Shown here: positions 11,366 through 22,540 of the stretch, in pieces
How the letters are laid out: every line of letters begins with the position of its first letter
Numbering within the stretch: the stretch's first letter is position 1
NCBI GenBank assembly: GCA_024291935.2
Contig: CM044316.1
Span: forward strand, 76,400,501-76,464,500
Source: Okapia johnstoni
Taxonomy: Eukaryota > Chordata > Mammalia > Artiodactyla > Giraffidae
Length of the DNA: 64,000 nt
Reading direction: 5' to 3'
Program-made: the position numbers and the translations under genes
Notes under the pieces: model-generated
Database searches by the model: none
Seen by the model: only the letters and a program-made list of their open reading frames with translations
What the model was told of the DNA's origin: nothing

Positions 11366-11958
11366 TCATAAATCATATTTGACATTGGAATAAAAATAAT
11401 CCCAGACATCTCTTTATACAACTGTATACAAATGCGAGAATAGTTTGATAGAGAGAAGTAATATGTTATAATGGATGACACACCCTGTTTCAAATATTAA
11501 AGTTAATTTTACTGGAATTTGCCAAAGGTGAAAAGTCCTAAAGTGATTGAAACAATTAATGTCACATAAACCTTTCTTGATCTCTAAAGATATTAGGGTT
11601 TTTTTTAATCACTCCACCTTGAGGAGATATTAAAATCATTGAGTTTGAAGTCATTGTGTGTTTTTTAAAATTCCTTGTTTTAATTTATCCATTGTTGATT
11701 GACTCCCTAATAATAAATAGAGGGATCCAGCATGCTTAAAATCTCCCTTTGTCTCCCTTTTATCAGCTCCCAGTTTATCAGCTCCCAATTCCTATTGGTG
11801 TTTACTTATCAATTTGAATAATATCTACCTTCTGTCCTCTGACTAATATCCGTATTTCTTAGTTCTAGATTTAAATGCATTCAATATTCACCAGAGTCCT
11901 TTTATCACAATTTCTCCATTTCTCAATTTTATTGTGATTTTTTGTGTCTGATTTGGCT
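11366..11958. other. Unclassified AT-rich DNA
   Basis: No gene. Parts around 11690-11830 look L1-derived but are too diverged to assign. Confidence 0.4.
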
Positions 11959-11959
11959 G

Positions 11960-12133
11960 GATTTATTTGAATCACAACTCTTCTCTGGGTCTCCAGCCTG
12001 CCAGTTTACCTTGCAGATTGGGAGTTGCCAAGCCTCCACAATTTGTGAGCCAATTTATTTAAAAGTTCTCACTCTCTCTTTATGTATATATCTTGTTGAT
12101 TCTGTTTCTGTGGAGAGTCCTGACCAATACAGT
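11960..12133 (+). repeat. L1M-type 3' UTR fragment, sense
   Basis: The CTCTGGGTCTCCAGCCTGCC block, then GCCTCCACAATTTGTGAGCC and a 3' end at GAGAGTCCTGACCAATACAG, matches the sense end of old L1M elements. Confidence 0.6.
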
Positions 12134-12354
12134 AGTAGAAATTCTTTCATTATTTTCTTCTAATAAACTTTTCATGGTTATTCTAATATTCCAAATCAAA
12201 TTCAAAGTTATCTTATGAATTTCCATAAGTGACACTATTACAATTTTTAATTTTATTACATTAAGCTTGTATACTAATCTTAAAATGATTGGTATTATCC
12301 AAAAATTATTTTTTACCCTTCAGAAATAAGGCAAATCTTACCAGTGACTCAGAG

Positions 12355-12433
12355 CTCTATTTATGATCTTAAAAAGCAGAAACTAATACAACATTGTAAA
12401 GAAGCTGTAGCACAATAAAAAAATAAATAAAAG
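12355..12433 (+). repeat. L1 3' tail, sense
   Basis: ACTAATACAACATTGTAAAG followed by CACAATAAAAAAATAAATAA resembles the end of a ruminant L1 with its A-rich tail. Confidence 0.5.
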
Positions 12434-12506
12434 GAGAAAAGTTTTATAACTTTCCTCATAAGGAATTGTACATATTCCACATTCTCTTCTTTTATTTTCA
12501 AATCAT

Positions 12507-12622
12507 AAATATTTCAAACATAGAGTCAAATATTTCAAACATATAGTCAAACATATATTCAAACAATAGTCAATATTTCAAATCTTAAATATTTCAAACA
12601 TATAGTCAAATATAGTCAAATT
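12507..12622. repeat. AT-rich minisatellite, ~21-bp unit
   Basis: The unit AAATATTTCAAACATATAGTC recurs about five times with partial and shortened copies. It is non-coding. Confidence 0.85.
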
Positions 12623-12855
12623 AATATAACAACCATATACTCAGAATTCAGTTGAAAACAATATAAATGTACTCCCATGCTTATTTAAAATTTTTATTTA
12701 AATGAATAAAATATTTGAATACAGTTGATACTCCTTTGGTAGTTGTACCCAAATTCCATTTCCTTTGCAACATTATTAAAATACCCAGTAGTCTGAAGTT
12801 GATATTCCTTCTTGCCCTTATTTTTATGCATCCAGATAAATATGGGAACCTGGAC

Positions 12856-13054
12856 AATATAAAGAGCCCACCTGCCAATGCAGGAGACATAAAAGATGTG
12901 AGTTCAATCCCTGGGTCAGGAAGATCCCCTGGAGGAGGGCATGGCAACCCACTCCAGTATTCTTGCCTAGAGAATCCCATGGACAGAGGAATCTGGCAGG
13001 CTACAGTCCATAGGCTCGCAAAGAGTCAGACACGATTAAGTGACTTAACAGGCA
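12856..13054 (+). repeat. Bov-tA SINE
   Basis: The tRNA-like head has lost part of its 5' end but keeps CCACCTGCCAATGCAGGAGA. The Bov-A body is complete. Confidence 0.9.
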
Positions 13055-13199
13055 TGCACGCAAACAATATAAAAATTAGGGTTTTTATAATGTATAAAAT
13101 GATTTGATATATTATCCTTGTGTAATTTGTTCTTTTGATTAAAAAAATACATTTTGGAGAAATATCTTTATGGATACTTATAGGTCTAGTTCACTTATT

Positions 13200-13445
13200 T
13201 AACTTGATCTCTATCATTCTATTGTATAAATATTAAAAAATGTATTGTTTGTTCATTAAGGGACAATTGGATTGTTTCCAGTATCTTATGGTCAGTGGTG
13301 CATTGTGGACCTTATACACAACTCCTTGTGCACATGTGCAAGATTTCCTATAGGATATAAAATAGACATCCTGTTTCCAGTCTTGAGGATAAGAACGTGT
13401 TCATCTTTACGATATATTGACAAATTGCTCACCAATGTAGTTTGC
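13200..13445 (-). repeat. Old L1 3' UTR fragment, antisense
   Basis: GGACAATTGGATTGTTTCCA followed by the CTTGTGCACATGTGCAAGAT block and TATTGACAAATTGCTCACCA fits antisense L1M 3' UTR. Confidence 0.5.
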
Positions 13446-13449
13446 TAAA

Positions 13450-14110
13450 TGGGGTTGTTATCCAACCAAACTTAGGTCAACTTGCCCATGCAGTAAAGTT
13501 AATCTACTGACACCAGGTTGTGGTGAAGGAAAGTGTAGTGTTTATTGCAAGACACCAAGCAAAGAGTCCAGGCAGCTAGTGCTTAAGGGACTCAAACTTT
13601 CCTGTGGCTTTCAAGGAAAAGTTTCTAAAGACAAGGTGAGGGAGACGGGTTGTGGAGTGCAGGATCAACTCACGGCCATTCTGATTTGTTGGTGGTGAGG
13701 TAATCTGGAGTCAACATCGTCAACCTTCTGGTTCCAACCAGTCTGGGGTCTACATGCTTGTGGGCAGCATACAGTTAAATTTTTCCATCTGGTGGGGGTT
13801 TCAGTATCTGTCAAACAGCTCAAGCACGTGGCTCAGAATATTATCTAAAGCCCTTGAGGGGGAACTAAAGATCCCTGACTTTGTTTAATTGCTCAACCAT
13901 CATTATTTTGTCTTGCTTGACTATTTTCCTTCCTTTCTGCGTTTTCTCATTTCTCTGATTAAAATTATTCTTTTGGAACTTGGAAAAGGCCAAGGAGGCT
14001 ATTTTTCCTGCAACCAAGAGATGGGTTGAGTAAATGGGGAGGGTGTCCTGTCCTGGGAAAGCCCCATAGGTTCCTGCTCAGTTATAGAATGGCATTTGGC
14101 TGCACGTGTA
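13450..14110 (-). repeat. Probable ruminant ERV LTR, antisense
   Basis: On the minus strand GGTGTCTTGCAATAAACACT contains an AATAAA polyadenylation signal, placed as in a retroviral LTR R region. The block GGTTCCAACCAGTCTGGGGT is one I associate with bovine LTR repeats. A TG..CA-bounded core spans about 13489-14012, but I find no clear flanking duplication, so the ends are uncertain. No internal retroviral genes are visible next to it, so it is probably a solo LTR. Confidence 0.5.
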
Positions 14111-14640
14111 AAAGAATCTAACCATAACAACTGATATGTTAGCAATTCTCTTTGTCTTTTATTCGTGTGTGGTGACAGGACAGTTGCTACAGCTCCAGCC
14201 ATCAGTTTTGAGTACAAATAAGGAAGTAGAGTGGATAGGACAGAGACAGCAAAAGTTTTCACAGAAATCGTCCCAAAGTATGTATCCATTGTCTCATTGG
14301 CCAGAAAAGCTTCATAAGGAGCTGCTGTCTGCAAGGTTGGCTGAGAGAAAGGGGACAAGTCATGACTGGGTCAGACCAGTCATGCATCATCATCTGGACT
14401 TCATCTTTTTTTGTACTGCACAATATTGTGCACTTATTTAGGAAGGTAGATAGGCAGCTAACAATCAATGTCTGCTACGGTGGTTTTTCAAGTTTATGCT
14501 CTTATTAGCAGACTTTCTGTTTTTGTTTTCTTTTGGGGTGTGCGTGTGTGTCTTTTACATGCTTTAAAGCCTTTTTTTTTTAGCATACTTTAAGACTTTT
14601 TCCTAGTTAATTCAAGCTCTGTGTATCTGTTCTGTATTTT
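14111..14640. other. Unclassified DNA, possible old interspersed repeat
   Basis: The TGACAGGACAGTTGCTACAG and TCTCATTGGCCAGAAAAGCT blocks resemble a common but here unresolved ancient mammalian repeat. Short open frames cross it on both strands and are not credible genes. Confidence 0.35.
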
Positions 14641-16260
14641 ATATAAACTCAGTTGTTCACATTGGCATGCATTTTTCTAACACTGAGATAGATGAGCATT
14701 GTTTCGTGTGTTTATTAGCCCTCCGAGTCTCTTCTGTGAACTGTGTTTATGTCTGTTTTGCTCTTCTTCATCTGTCTGAGGAGCTCTTTATGTAGTCTAG
14801 ATATGAAATATTTTATAAGTTGTATACGTTGTAAATATAATGTCTTTGACTAGTCTTTTAATTTTATTTTGACGTCTTTGTTGGATCATTGATTATTAAT
14901 TTAATGTTATCAAATTATCAATGTTTTCCTTTTCGTGTCTGGGTTATGAAATTCTTTCTTATCCTAAAGTCATAAATTCTACTATATTGTCCTTTTGTTC
15001 TTTAGAGTTTTGTTCTTTACTTTTAAATTTAATTCATCTGCATTACATTCTCAGAAGTAGTGTAAGGCAGAGATTTTTATTTCTTCCTATGTGAATAATA
15101 GTTATCCCAGCATCTTTTATTGAGATGGCTTTTTCTTTCAAGCTCTGAATCATAATTCCGTGCCTTTCGTATGCCAAGTTTTTACATATGTGTGTCTATT
15201 CCTATCTCTGGGTTTTGTTTTATTGGTCTATCAATTTATTCATGAAACAACAACACAGCTTTATTAATATAATTTTAGGATATCAACATTCAATACGAAA
15301 ATATCAGTGACACATTTATGTATTGCATGGGGAAATGTTAAGGTGTTGTATCAACCTCATTAGCAGCTGGCATACAGATATTCTATTGATTTTGGTACCT
15401 TGCTCTTGTAGTCAGAAACTCTACTTAACTGTAACATTAATTCTAGTTGTTTAGTTGCAGATATTATTGGATTTCTGTTCAAATAACCTTCAAATAATAA
15501 ATATTTGATTCTTCCTGATTCATACAACTGTTATTTCTTTCTTATTTCATTGGTTAGAAACTCTAGAGCAGTGATGATTACTGGTGGAGCTAATAAGTAT
15601 TATTTGCTTGTTCCTAATACTAATGGGAATGTTATAATGCCCAAACATTATCCTGGGATAAATCATCCTCAACCATATGTACTTTAAAAAATAGTAATTT
15701 GATTTAATTGGTCACCACTTTAAGATGTGTGCATTCATAAGAAAAGTTAACCTGTCATTGTTCTTTCTCTTATTTGCTTTTCTGGGCTGGGTATCTAAAA
15801 TACATTAATTCCATAAAAGCAGCTTTAGAATTTCCCCCGCTATTTTTTTTTTTATTTTCTTCACAAAAGAGGAAGTTTTCTGTCCTTTGAAACCTATCTA
15901 TAAAATTGTCTGGACTTGATGCCTTTATTTGTGATAGATTTTTCCTGCTGTCTCACTTTCTCTGATGGTTGTCCACTCAGATGCAAGTTTACTTTTTTTT
16001 GAGTTAATTTAGGTAATTTAAATTTTTATAGAAAGTTTTTCATTCGCATTAGTCTTAAAATTTGTTTTATAAAATTTAACATATTTTCTTAAGAAAATTT
16101 AGGGCATTTTAATTTGTACTATATCTATACTTATTTTATTTTATTGTTAATATTACTTATTAATATCTTCTCTTCACATTATTGATCAATCTTTCTGAGG
16201 ATTCTTTATTGTTATTACTCTTTGGAGGACCCATCTTTTGGTTTATTGATCAGTGCACTT
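14641..16260 (-). repeat. Old L1 ORF2 region, antisense
   Basis: The antisense order of L1 ORF2 is visible: TCCTAAAGTCATAAATTCTA, TTATTGGTCTATCAATTTAT, GATTTCTGTTCAAATAACCT, then CCTATCTATAAAATTGTCTG and TCTTTTGGTTTATTGATCAG. It is heavily diverged with stops throughout and has a T-rich tract near 15841. Confidence 0.6.
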
Positions 16261-16344
16261 AGTCAAGGACCTAATCATCTTTCTCCTTGTGGTATACAAT
16301 CTTTAAGATGTGGTCTCCATGGTCACCCCAAAATGGGAACAGAA

Positions 16345-16560
16345 AATGAAAGAGTGAAAGTGAAAGTCGCTCAGTCGTGTCTGACTCTTTGTAACCCCAT
16401 GGACTATAGAGTTCATGGAATACAGTCCATGAAATTCTCCAGGTCAGAATACTGGAGTGGGAAGCCTTTCTCTTCTCCAGGGGATCTTCCCAACCCAAGG
16501 ATCGAACCCAGGTCTCCCACATTGCAAGAGGACTTTTTACCAGCTTCCCCAAGGGAAGAC
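16345..16560 (-). repeat. Bov-tA SINE, antisense
   Basis: GAAAGTCGCTCAGTCGTGTC starts the antisense Bov-A body. The tRNA-like head follows to about 16560. Confidence 0.9.
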
Positions 16561-16888
16561 AGGGCACATAAATGATTTTTGTGTATCAGGGCTAGAAGTG
16601 TCATAGATCACTCTGTCCACATCACCCAAACCCAGTGTAAGAGATCTGAGAAATGTATTTGAACTGCTGTCTTGGAAGAAAAAGGGAAAGGGAATCCTCT
16701 GTGACCATTTCACTCTATTTCTACATGAAGAATATACTCATCTTCTCCCCAGGGAAGACAAACTGAAGTCCCTTTGATTGAGTGCATTCAAAGTCCAAGA
16801 TATCCAAGAGATGTGCAGTCTTCTCCAATCTCCAACATGTGACTATTAGACTTCTCCTATAATGGGATCCTGTGAATGAAAGATAAGT
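16561..16888. other. Unclassified DNA
   Basis: No gene or repeat recognised between the two SINEs. Confidence 0.4.
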
Positions 16889-16891
16889 TTG

Positions 16892-17230
16892 GGACTTCCC
16901 TGGTGGTGCAGTGGATAGGAATCTACCTGCCAATGCAGGGGACATGGGTTCGATCCCTTGTCCGGGAAGGTTTCACATGCCACTGAGCAATTAAACCTGT
17001 GTGCCACAACTACTGAAGCCCATGCAATCTTGGGCCATGCACCACAACTACTGAGCCTGAGTGCTGTAACCACTGAAGCCCTCATACCTAGAGCCTGTGC
17101 ATCTCAAAAAAGAGGCCACCACAAGGAGAAGCCCACACACCACAACAAAGAGTGGCCCCCACTTGCCATAACTAGAGAAAGCCCACACATGGCAACCAAA
17201 ATAAAGAAAGAAAGTGCTATCTTAAAAAAA
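16892..17230 (+). repeat. CHR-type SINE, sense
   Basis: Head GGGACTTCCCTGGTGGTGCA, then repeated CACAACTACTGAAGCC-type units and an A-rich tail. The copy is diverged. Flanking direct repeats are weak (GAAAGATAAG and GAAAGACAAA). Confidence 0.85.
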
Positions 17231-17639
17231 AGAAAGACAAACTTATCTTCACCATCACTCCCAAACACACATCTAAAAAAAAAATAATGGATCACAAATA
17301 AGATAATTACGATAAAAATCTGATTGGTAAGGGGAAAATGGAGGACATGTAACAGGACCTAATGCATACCTGTCTTCAACAACAGATCTCAAAAATCACT
17401 GCAGAAGGGAAGCATCTGAAAGGTCACACATCAAAAGAGTTAATATACCAGACCTAGAAGTAGCAAATGTCACTTGGATATATTCCATTGGCTAAAAATC
17501 AGCTACATTGTTCCAATAAAATTGTAAGAAGCCTATGGAAGGAGTTTATCTATGCACCAAAAAAGAAGAGGGGAAAATGAATATTTATGAACTCCAGCAG
17601 TCTCTCACCTCAATGAATGTATCCTTTTATCATTAAGTA
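17231..17639. other. Unclassified DNA
   Basis: No gene. The 17400-17560 part contains a CCATTGGCTAAAAATCAGCT block similar to an unresolved ancient repeat seen also near 14.3 and 40.3 kb. Confidence 0.35.
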
Positions 17640-17920
17640 ATTAACTTCTCTAACCTTAATAGTGATACTGCTATAAAGTGTTTTTTTCTAATATCAGTAT
17701 TACTCTGCCAGATTTATTTTGGCTGGTTTCTTTGTGTAACGCTTTTCACTCCATTATTATCACCTCATTATTTTCAACTTGCTGAAATTATTATATTTTA
17801 ACTGTATTTCTTGAAAAAAAAGTATAGCTTAAGCTTAGATTTAATAAAATCTAATCTGAGAATCTCTATATTTTTGAGGTGAAGTCAATCCATTTTCATT
17901 TTTGCAAGTTTGATGCTAGG
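17640..17920 (-). repeat. L1 ORF2 fragment, antisense
   Basis: Blocks CTCTGCCAGATTTATTTTGG and TTTTTGAGGTGAAGTCAATC fit antisense L1 ORF2. The fragment is diverged. Confidence 0.45.
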
Positions 17921-17986
17921 AACAAATATCTTTAAAGAATAAAACTATTTTTCAAAATTTATTACAAAATAAAGACAGTTTTCAGG

Positions 17987-18002
17987 AAAAAAAAAAAAAA
18001 AA
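17987..18002. repeat. Poly(A) tract
   Basis: An uninterrupted run of about 16 A. It may be a retroposon tail, though no clear body precedes it. Confidence 0.8.
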
Positions 18003-18409
18003 GAGTTCATCACTTGAAAACCCTCCTTAAAAGAAATGCTGAAGTATGTGGGATGCAAGAAGCAATGCCAATGTTTAAAAAAAAAAAAGTGGTAAACATG
18101 TTGATAAATCTCATTAAACACTGTAAAAAGTTACTAATTTTAGAGTACTTAAAAACACTTAAAAATTTAAAATACAGTGTAACTAAATATAGGAGTGGGA
18201 TATCAACCTTAAAATATTTCAAACTAGTTGAGTTTGGAGGAAACTAAAGAGAAATAGTTGTGAAAACTGTGGGCTACAGGAATAGATTTGGCAACTACTA
18301 ATAAAGATAGAAGAAAATCGGGAGTATTTTTGGATGAAGCACTTTCTCTAGCAGGACAAGAATCTAAGTAATTCTGGGTAATATAAAAAGGTAGCCTAGC
18401 AGCTCTGAA
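18003..18409. other. Unclassified AT-rich DNA
   Basis: Nothing recognisable except a short A-run near 18077. Confidence 0.4.
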
Positions 18410-18785
18410 GAAGAATTCAAAGTGTACAGTGGCTCAAGCACAATAAAACTTTATTTTTCTCACAATAAACAGACCAAGACAGCTTCAGGTTCCTGGATGG
18501 AGATGAAAGAGATTTTGCCCTATGCAGTCAATCAGGGACCCAGGCAGAAGGTTTTTCTGTTTCTTCCAAAAATAAATTGCAAGGTCATGCTGAGCATCAA
18601 CATCTAGCCAGTGTGAAAGAAATGAACACATTGGGCCCTTCTCAATGCAGCATAGCAGGAGGCACATGGTGCCGATGTGTCTTGAAGTCAACAGCATCAG
18701 TATGAGATGTATCAGCATCATGTGCCTCCTGCTATGCTGCGAAGAAAATGGAACATCACTTCTGAGACGAACTTGCCAAAAATGC
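18410..18785. repeat. Old interspersed repeat containing a foldback
   Basis: The AATAAAACTTTATTTTTCTC and TCAATCAGGGACCCAGGCAG blocks resemble an old mammalian retroelement of unresolved family. Its right part holds an inverted repeat with 22-bp perfect arms (18647-18668 and 18719-18740, arm GCAGCATAGCAGGAGGCACATG) and a 50-base loop, into which pairing continues imperfectly. Confidence 0.6.
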
Positions 18786-18872
18786 CACACCTCAACCTGG
18801 GAATCGAACCCATGTCTCCTGAGTCTCCTGCATTGCAGGCAGATTCTTTACAACTGAGCCACTGGGAAGTCC
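18786..18872 (-). repeat. Bov-tA head fragment, antisense
   Basis: Only the tRNA-like head is present (AACCTGGGAATCGAACCCAT to GAGCCACTGGGAAGTCCC). The B-box-like GGGAATCGAACCC is intact. The Bov-A body is absent. Confidence 0.85.
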
Positions 18873-19033
18873 CAGTAACTTTTATAATCCTGAAATATTT
18901 TTATTAAAAAAATTGCTAGTTAATAAGCAAATTAACTCCCCTCATGCTTCCACATAGAGGAACAGCTGTTGTCTGACATAAAAAGGATTGTAAAGACCAT
19001 TCATGTGCCACTACTCTTCATTTTTCACCCTAT

Positions 19034-19876
19034 GTCTAACCTCAGATATTCAGATGACACCACCCTAATAGCAGAAAGCAAAGAGGAACTAAAGAGCCTC
19101 TTGACGAAAGTGAAAGAGTAGAGTGAAAAAGCTGGCTAAAACTCCACATTCAAAAAACTAAAATCATGGCATCCGGTCCCATCACTTCATGGCAAATAGA
19201 TGGGGAAACAGTGGAAACAGTGACAGACTTTATTTTCTTGGGCTCCAAAATCACTGGGGATGATGACTGCAGCCATGAAATTAAAAGATGCTTGCTCCTT
19301 GGAAGAAAAGCTGTGACCAAACTAGACAGGATATTAAAAAGCAGAGACATCACTTTGCCAGCAAAGGTCTATATAGTCAAAGCTATGGCTTTTCCAGTAG
19401 TCATGTACGGATGTGAGAGTTGAACCATAAAAAAGTCTGAGCACTGAAGAATTCATGCTTTCAAATTGTGGTGTTGGAGAAGACTCTTGAGAGTCACTTG
19501 GACAGCAAGGAGATCAAACCAATCAATTCTAAAGGAAATCAACCCTGAATATTCATTGGAAGGACTGATGCTGAAGCTCAGCTTCAAAATTAAAAAACAT
19601 GAAGATACATCCATTATGTCTGAGTCATTATGGCCAATAGTTTGGCCACCTGACGCAAAGAGCCAATTCATTGGAAAAAAACTCTGATGCTGGGAAAGAA
19701 TGAGGGCAGGAGAAGTGGGCTATAGAGGATGAGATGGTTGCCTGGCATCATTTACTCAATGGACATGATTTTGAGCACACTTCAGGAGATAGTGAAGGAC
19801 AGGGAAGCCTGGCGTGCTGCCATTCATGAGGTTGGAAAGAGCTGGACACGACTAAGTGAGAGAACAATAACAACAA
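19034..19876 (+). mobile_element. BovB LINE, 3' part, sense
   Basis: The copy starts inside the reverse-transcriptase gene near the catalytic box (TATTCAGATGACACCACCCT, encoding a decayed YADD region) and runs to the 3' end with a (AACAATAACAAC) tail. An 85-codon open piece at 19166-19423 encodes the conserved post-catalytic region. Other frames are broken. It is diverged and older than the BovB lying opposite. Confidence 0.9.
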
Positions 19877-19902
19877 ATATCTTAAGTATCCTTAGATTAG
19901 CT

Positions 19903-20387
19903 CAGTTCAGTTCAGTCACTCAGTCATGTCCGACTCTTTGCGACCCCATGAATCGCAGCACACCAGGCCTCCCTGTCCATCACCAACCCCCAGAGTTTAC
20001 CCAAACCCATGTCCATCGAGTCAGTGATGCCATCCAACCATCTCATCCTCTGTCGTCCCCTTCTCCTCCTGCCCCCAATCCTACCCAGCATTAGGGTCTT
20101 TTCCAATGAGTCAACTCTTCGCATGAGGTGGCCAAAGTATTGGAGTTTCAGCCTCAACATCAGTCCTTCCAGTGAACACCCAGGACTGATCTCCTTTAGG
20201 ATGGACTGGTTGGATCTCCTTGCAGTCCAAGGGACTCTCAAGAGTCTTCTCCAGCCCCACAGTTCAAAAGCATCAATTCTTCAGCACTCAGCTTTCTTCA
20301 CTGTCCAACTCTCACATCCATACTGGATGTGAGACTACTGGAAAAATCATAGCCTTGACTAGACGGACCTTTGTTGGCAAAGTAAGA
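19903..20387 (-). mobile_element. BovB LINE, 3' part, antisense, with target-site duplication
   Basis: Antisense 3' end beginning CAGTTCAGTTCAGTCACTCA, truncated at TTGTTGGCAAAGTAA. It is flanked by TTAGATTAGCT at 19892-19902 and 20388-20398 (perfect 11 bp). It contains about 485 bases of the non-catalytic C-terminal region and 3' end. Close to consensus. Confidence 0.93.
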
Positions 20388-20398
20388 TTAGATTAGCT

Positions 20399-21095
20399 AC
20401 ATCTGTGTAATCTTTTTAACAACCCATTTTGGAGTGTAGCTAACAAATAAGTTTTCCTGAGCGTATAAAGTTTCAGCCCCTCACAGTCCTCCAATAGTAG
20501 GCATTCAGATCACAACTTTAACAGCTTTTCAAGTTTCCACACTCCCTCGTTTATGCCTCCAGCATTCCTCTCAGGCTCGTTAGTGTCTGGAGAGACAGGG
20601 AAGTCCAGTCTGCCTCCAAGTGTTAGTGGTGGCCGAGCAGCAGTATGGGAGCTGGGTGACACCTGGGCTCTCAAATGTGTCAGATTCTAAGGTGGATTGT
20701 CTCCAGCAATCTTGACTAATCCTAATCCAGGATTATATTCAGTTTACAGAATTTTTATCCAAACAGACCAGGGTCCTTTGAATTAAAGGAAACGGAACAG
20801 TTGAGATTACGGCCAGTGCTGTTGAGCCCAAGATGATATGGAAACACATCAGTTTCTGTATAAATGATACAGGCTTAGAGAGAATGCTGTAGTGAAGACT
20901 CTCAGCTGAAAAGGGTGGACTGCAGGAAAAGAGCTGGCAACTGCTCTCATTTTAAAAAGAAAATTATAACTGTATTCTCTGATGGGGCACTTTTTCGTCT
21001 ACGTCACTAAATTAGTTAGGGTATGCTAAACTGACTAAGAGCTGTAATAAGTTGACCCCAAATGCATAATGACTCAGACATAATGGATGTGTACT
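20399..21095. other. Unclassified intergenic DNA
   Basis: About 700 bases without gene signals. The right end (21010-21090) resembles an old retroelement start but cannot be assigned. Confidence 0.4.
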
Positions 21096-21715
21096 CATGT
21101 TTTTTAATTTTGTTATTGGTGTATAATCACTTTACAGGGTTGTGTTAGTTTTGCTGTACAACAAGTGAATCAGCTACATGTATACATATATCCCTTCCCT
21201 CCTGAGCCTCCCTCCTGCCCCACCCCCATCCAATCCATACAGATCACCTCAGAGCACTGAGCTGAGCTCCCTGGGCTATAGAGCAACTTCCTACTAGTTA
21301 TCTGTTTTACACATGATAGTGTATATATGTCAATCCTAATCTCCCAATTTGCCCCACCCTCCCCTTCCCCTGCTGTGTCACATGTTCATTCTCTATGTCT
21401 GCATCTTTATTTCTGTCCTATAAATAGGTTCATCTGTATCTTTTTTCTCAATTCCATATGTATACATTAATATTCTATATTGGTTTTTCTCTTCCTGACT
21501 TGCTTCACTCCGTATGACAAACCCTACATCCATCCACATCACTATAAATGACCAAACTTAATTCCTTTTTATGGCTCAGTAATATTCCATTGTATGTATG
21601 TATTACATCTTCTTATCCATTCATCTGTCAATGGACATTTATGTTGCATTCATGCCCTGGCTATTGTAAATAGTAATACAGTTAACATTGGGGTGAATGA
21701 AACTTTTTGAATTAT

Positions 21716-21920
21716 GGTTTTCTTCCTTGGTGGCTCAGCGGTAAAGAATCTGCCTGCAATGCAAAAGCCACAGGAGATATGGGTTTAATCCCTGGAGGAG
21801 GACAGGGCAACCCACTCCAGTATTCTTGGCTGGAGAATCCCACGGACAGAAGAGCTTGGCAGGTTTCAGTCCATAGGGTCGCAGAGTCAGACATGACTGA
21901 AACAACTTAGTATACACACA
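21716..21920 (+). repeat. Bov-tA SINE nested in L1
   Basis: Head CTTCCTTGGTGGCTCAGCGG, then a Bov-A body ending at ACATGACTGAAACAACTTAG. The body lacks part of the sequence after the head. Confidence 0.9.
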
Positions 21921-22013
21921 CTCAGTGTATATGCCCAGTAGTAGTATTGCTGGGTCATATAGTAGCTCTCTTTTTTTAGGTTTTTATGAAATCTCCATAA
22001 AGAAAGAAAGTGT

Positions 22014-22208
22014 TAATAGCTCAATCGTGTCTGACTCTTTGAGACCCCATGGAGTGTAGCCTGCCAGGCTCCTCTCTCCATGGAATTCTCTAGGCAAGAA
22101 TCTTGGAGTAGGTTGCCATTTGCTCCTCCAGAAGATCTTCCCAACCCAGGAATCCAATTCGGGTCTCTAGTATTGCATGCAGATTCTTTACTGTCTGAGC
22201 CATGAGAA
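22014..22208 (-). repeat. Bov-tA SINE, antisense, nested in L1
   Basis: Antisense Bov-A body (GCTCAATCGTGTCTGACTCT) followed by the tRNA-like head. The flanks GAAATCTCCATA and GAAAACCTCCATA look like a diverged target-site duplication. Confidence 0.9.
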
Positions 22209-22540
22209 AACCTCCATACTGTTCTCCAATTTACATTCCAACCAACAGTGCAAGAGGATTCCCATTTCTCCATGTCCTCTCTGGCATTTATTGTTTGCAG
22301 ATTTTTTGATAATGGCCATTCTGACCAGTGTAAGGTGATATCCATTGTAGTTATGATATGCTTTTCTCTAATAATTATTGATATTGTGTATCTTCTTATA
22401 TGTTTGTTTGCCATCTGTATGTCTTCTTTGGAGAAAGGTATATTTAGATCTTCTGCCCATTTTTTGATTGAGCTGTTTGGTTGGGTTATTTTTTTATGTA
22501 TTGAGCTGCATAAGCTGCTTGCATGTTTTGGATATTTTAT

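Larger units (their letters stand above)
21096..22540 (-). repeat. L1 3' UTR and distal ORF2, antisense, split by two SINEs
   Basis: The order is clear: GTTATTGGTGTATAATCACT, TGCCCCACCCTCCCCTTCCC, GTAATATTCCATTGTATGTA, then CCAACAGTGCAAGAGGATTC and TTGAGCTGTTTGGTTGGGTT. Two Bov-tA SINEs in opposite orientation interrupt it. Frames are broken. Confidence 0.85.

Noticed and set aside
14136..14441. Opposed ~100-119-codon open frames near 14.0-14.4 kb
   Set aside because: They cross an LTR-like element and old repeat sequence; no known protein and no splice or promoter context.
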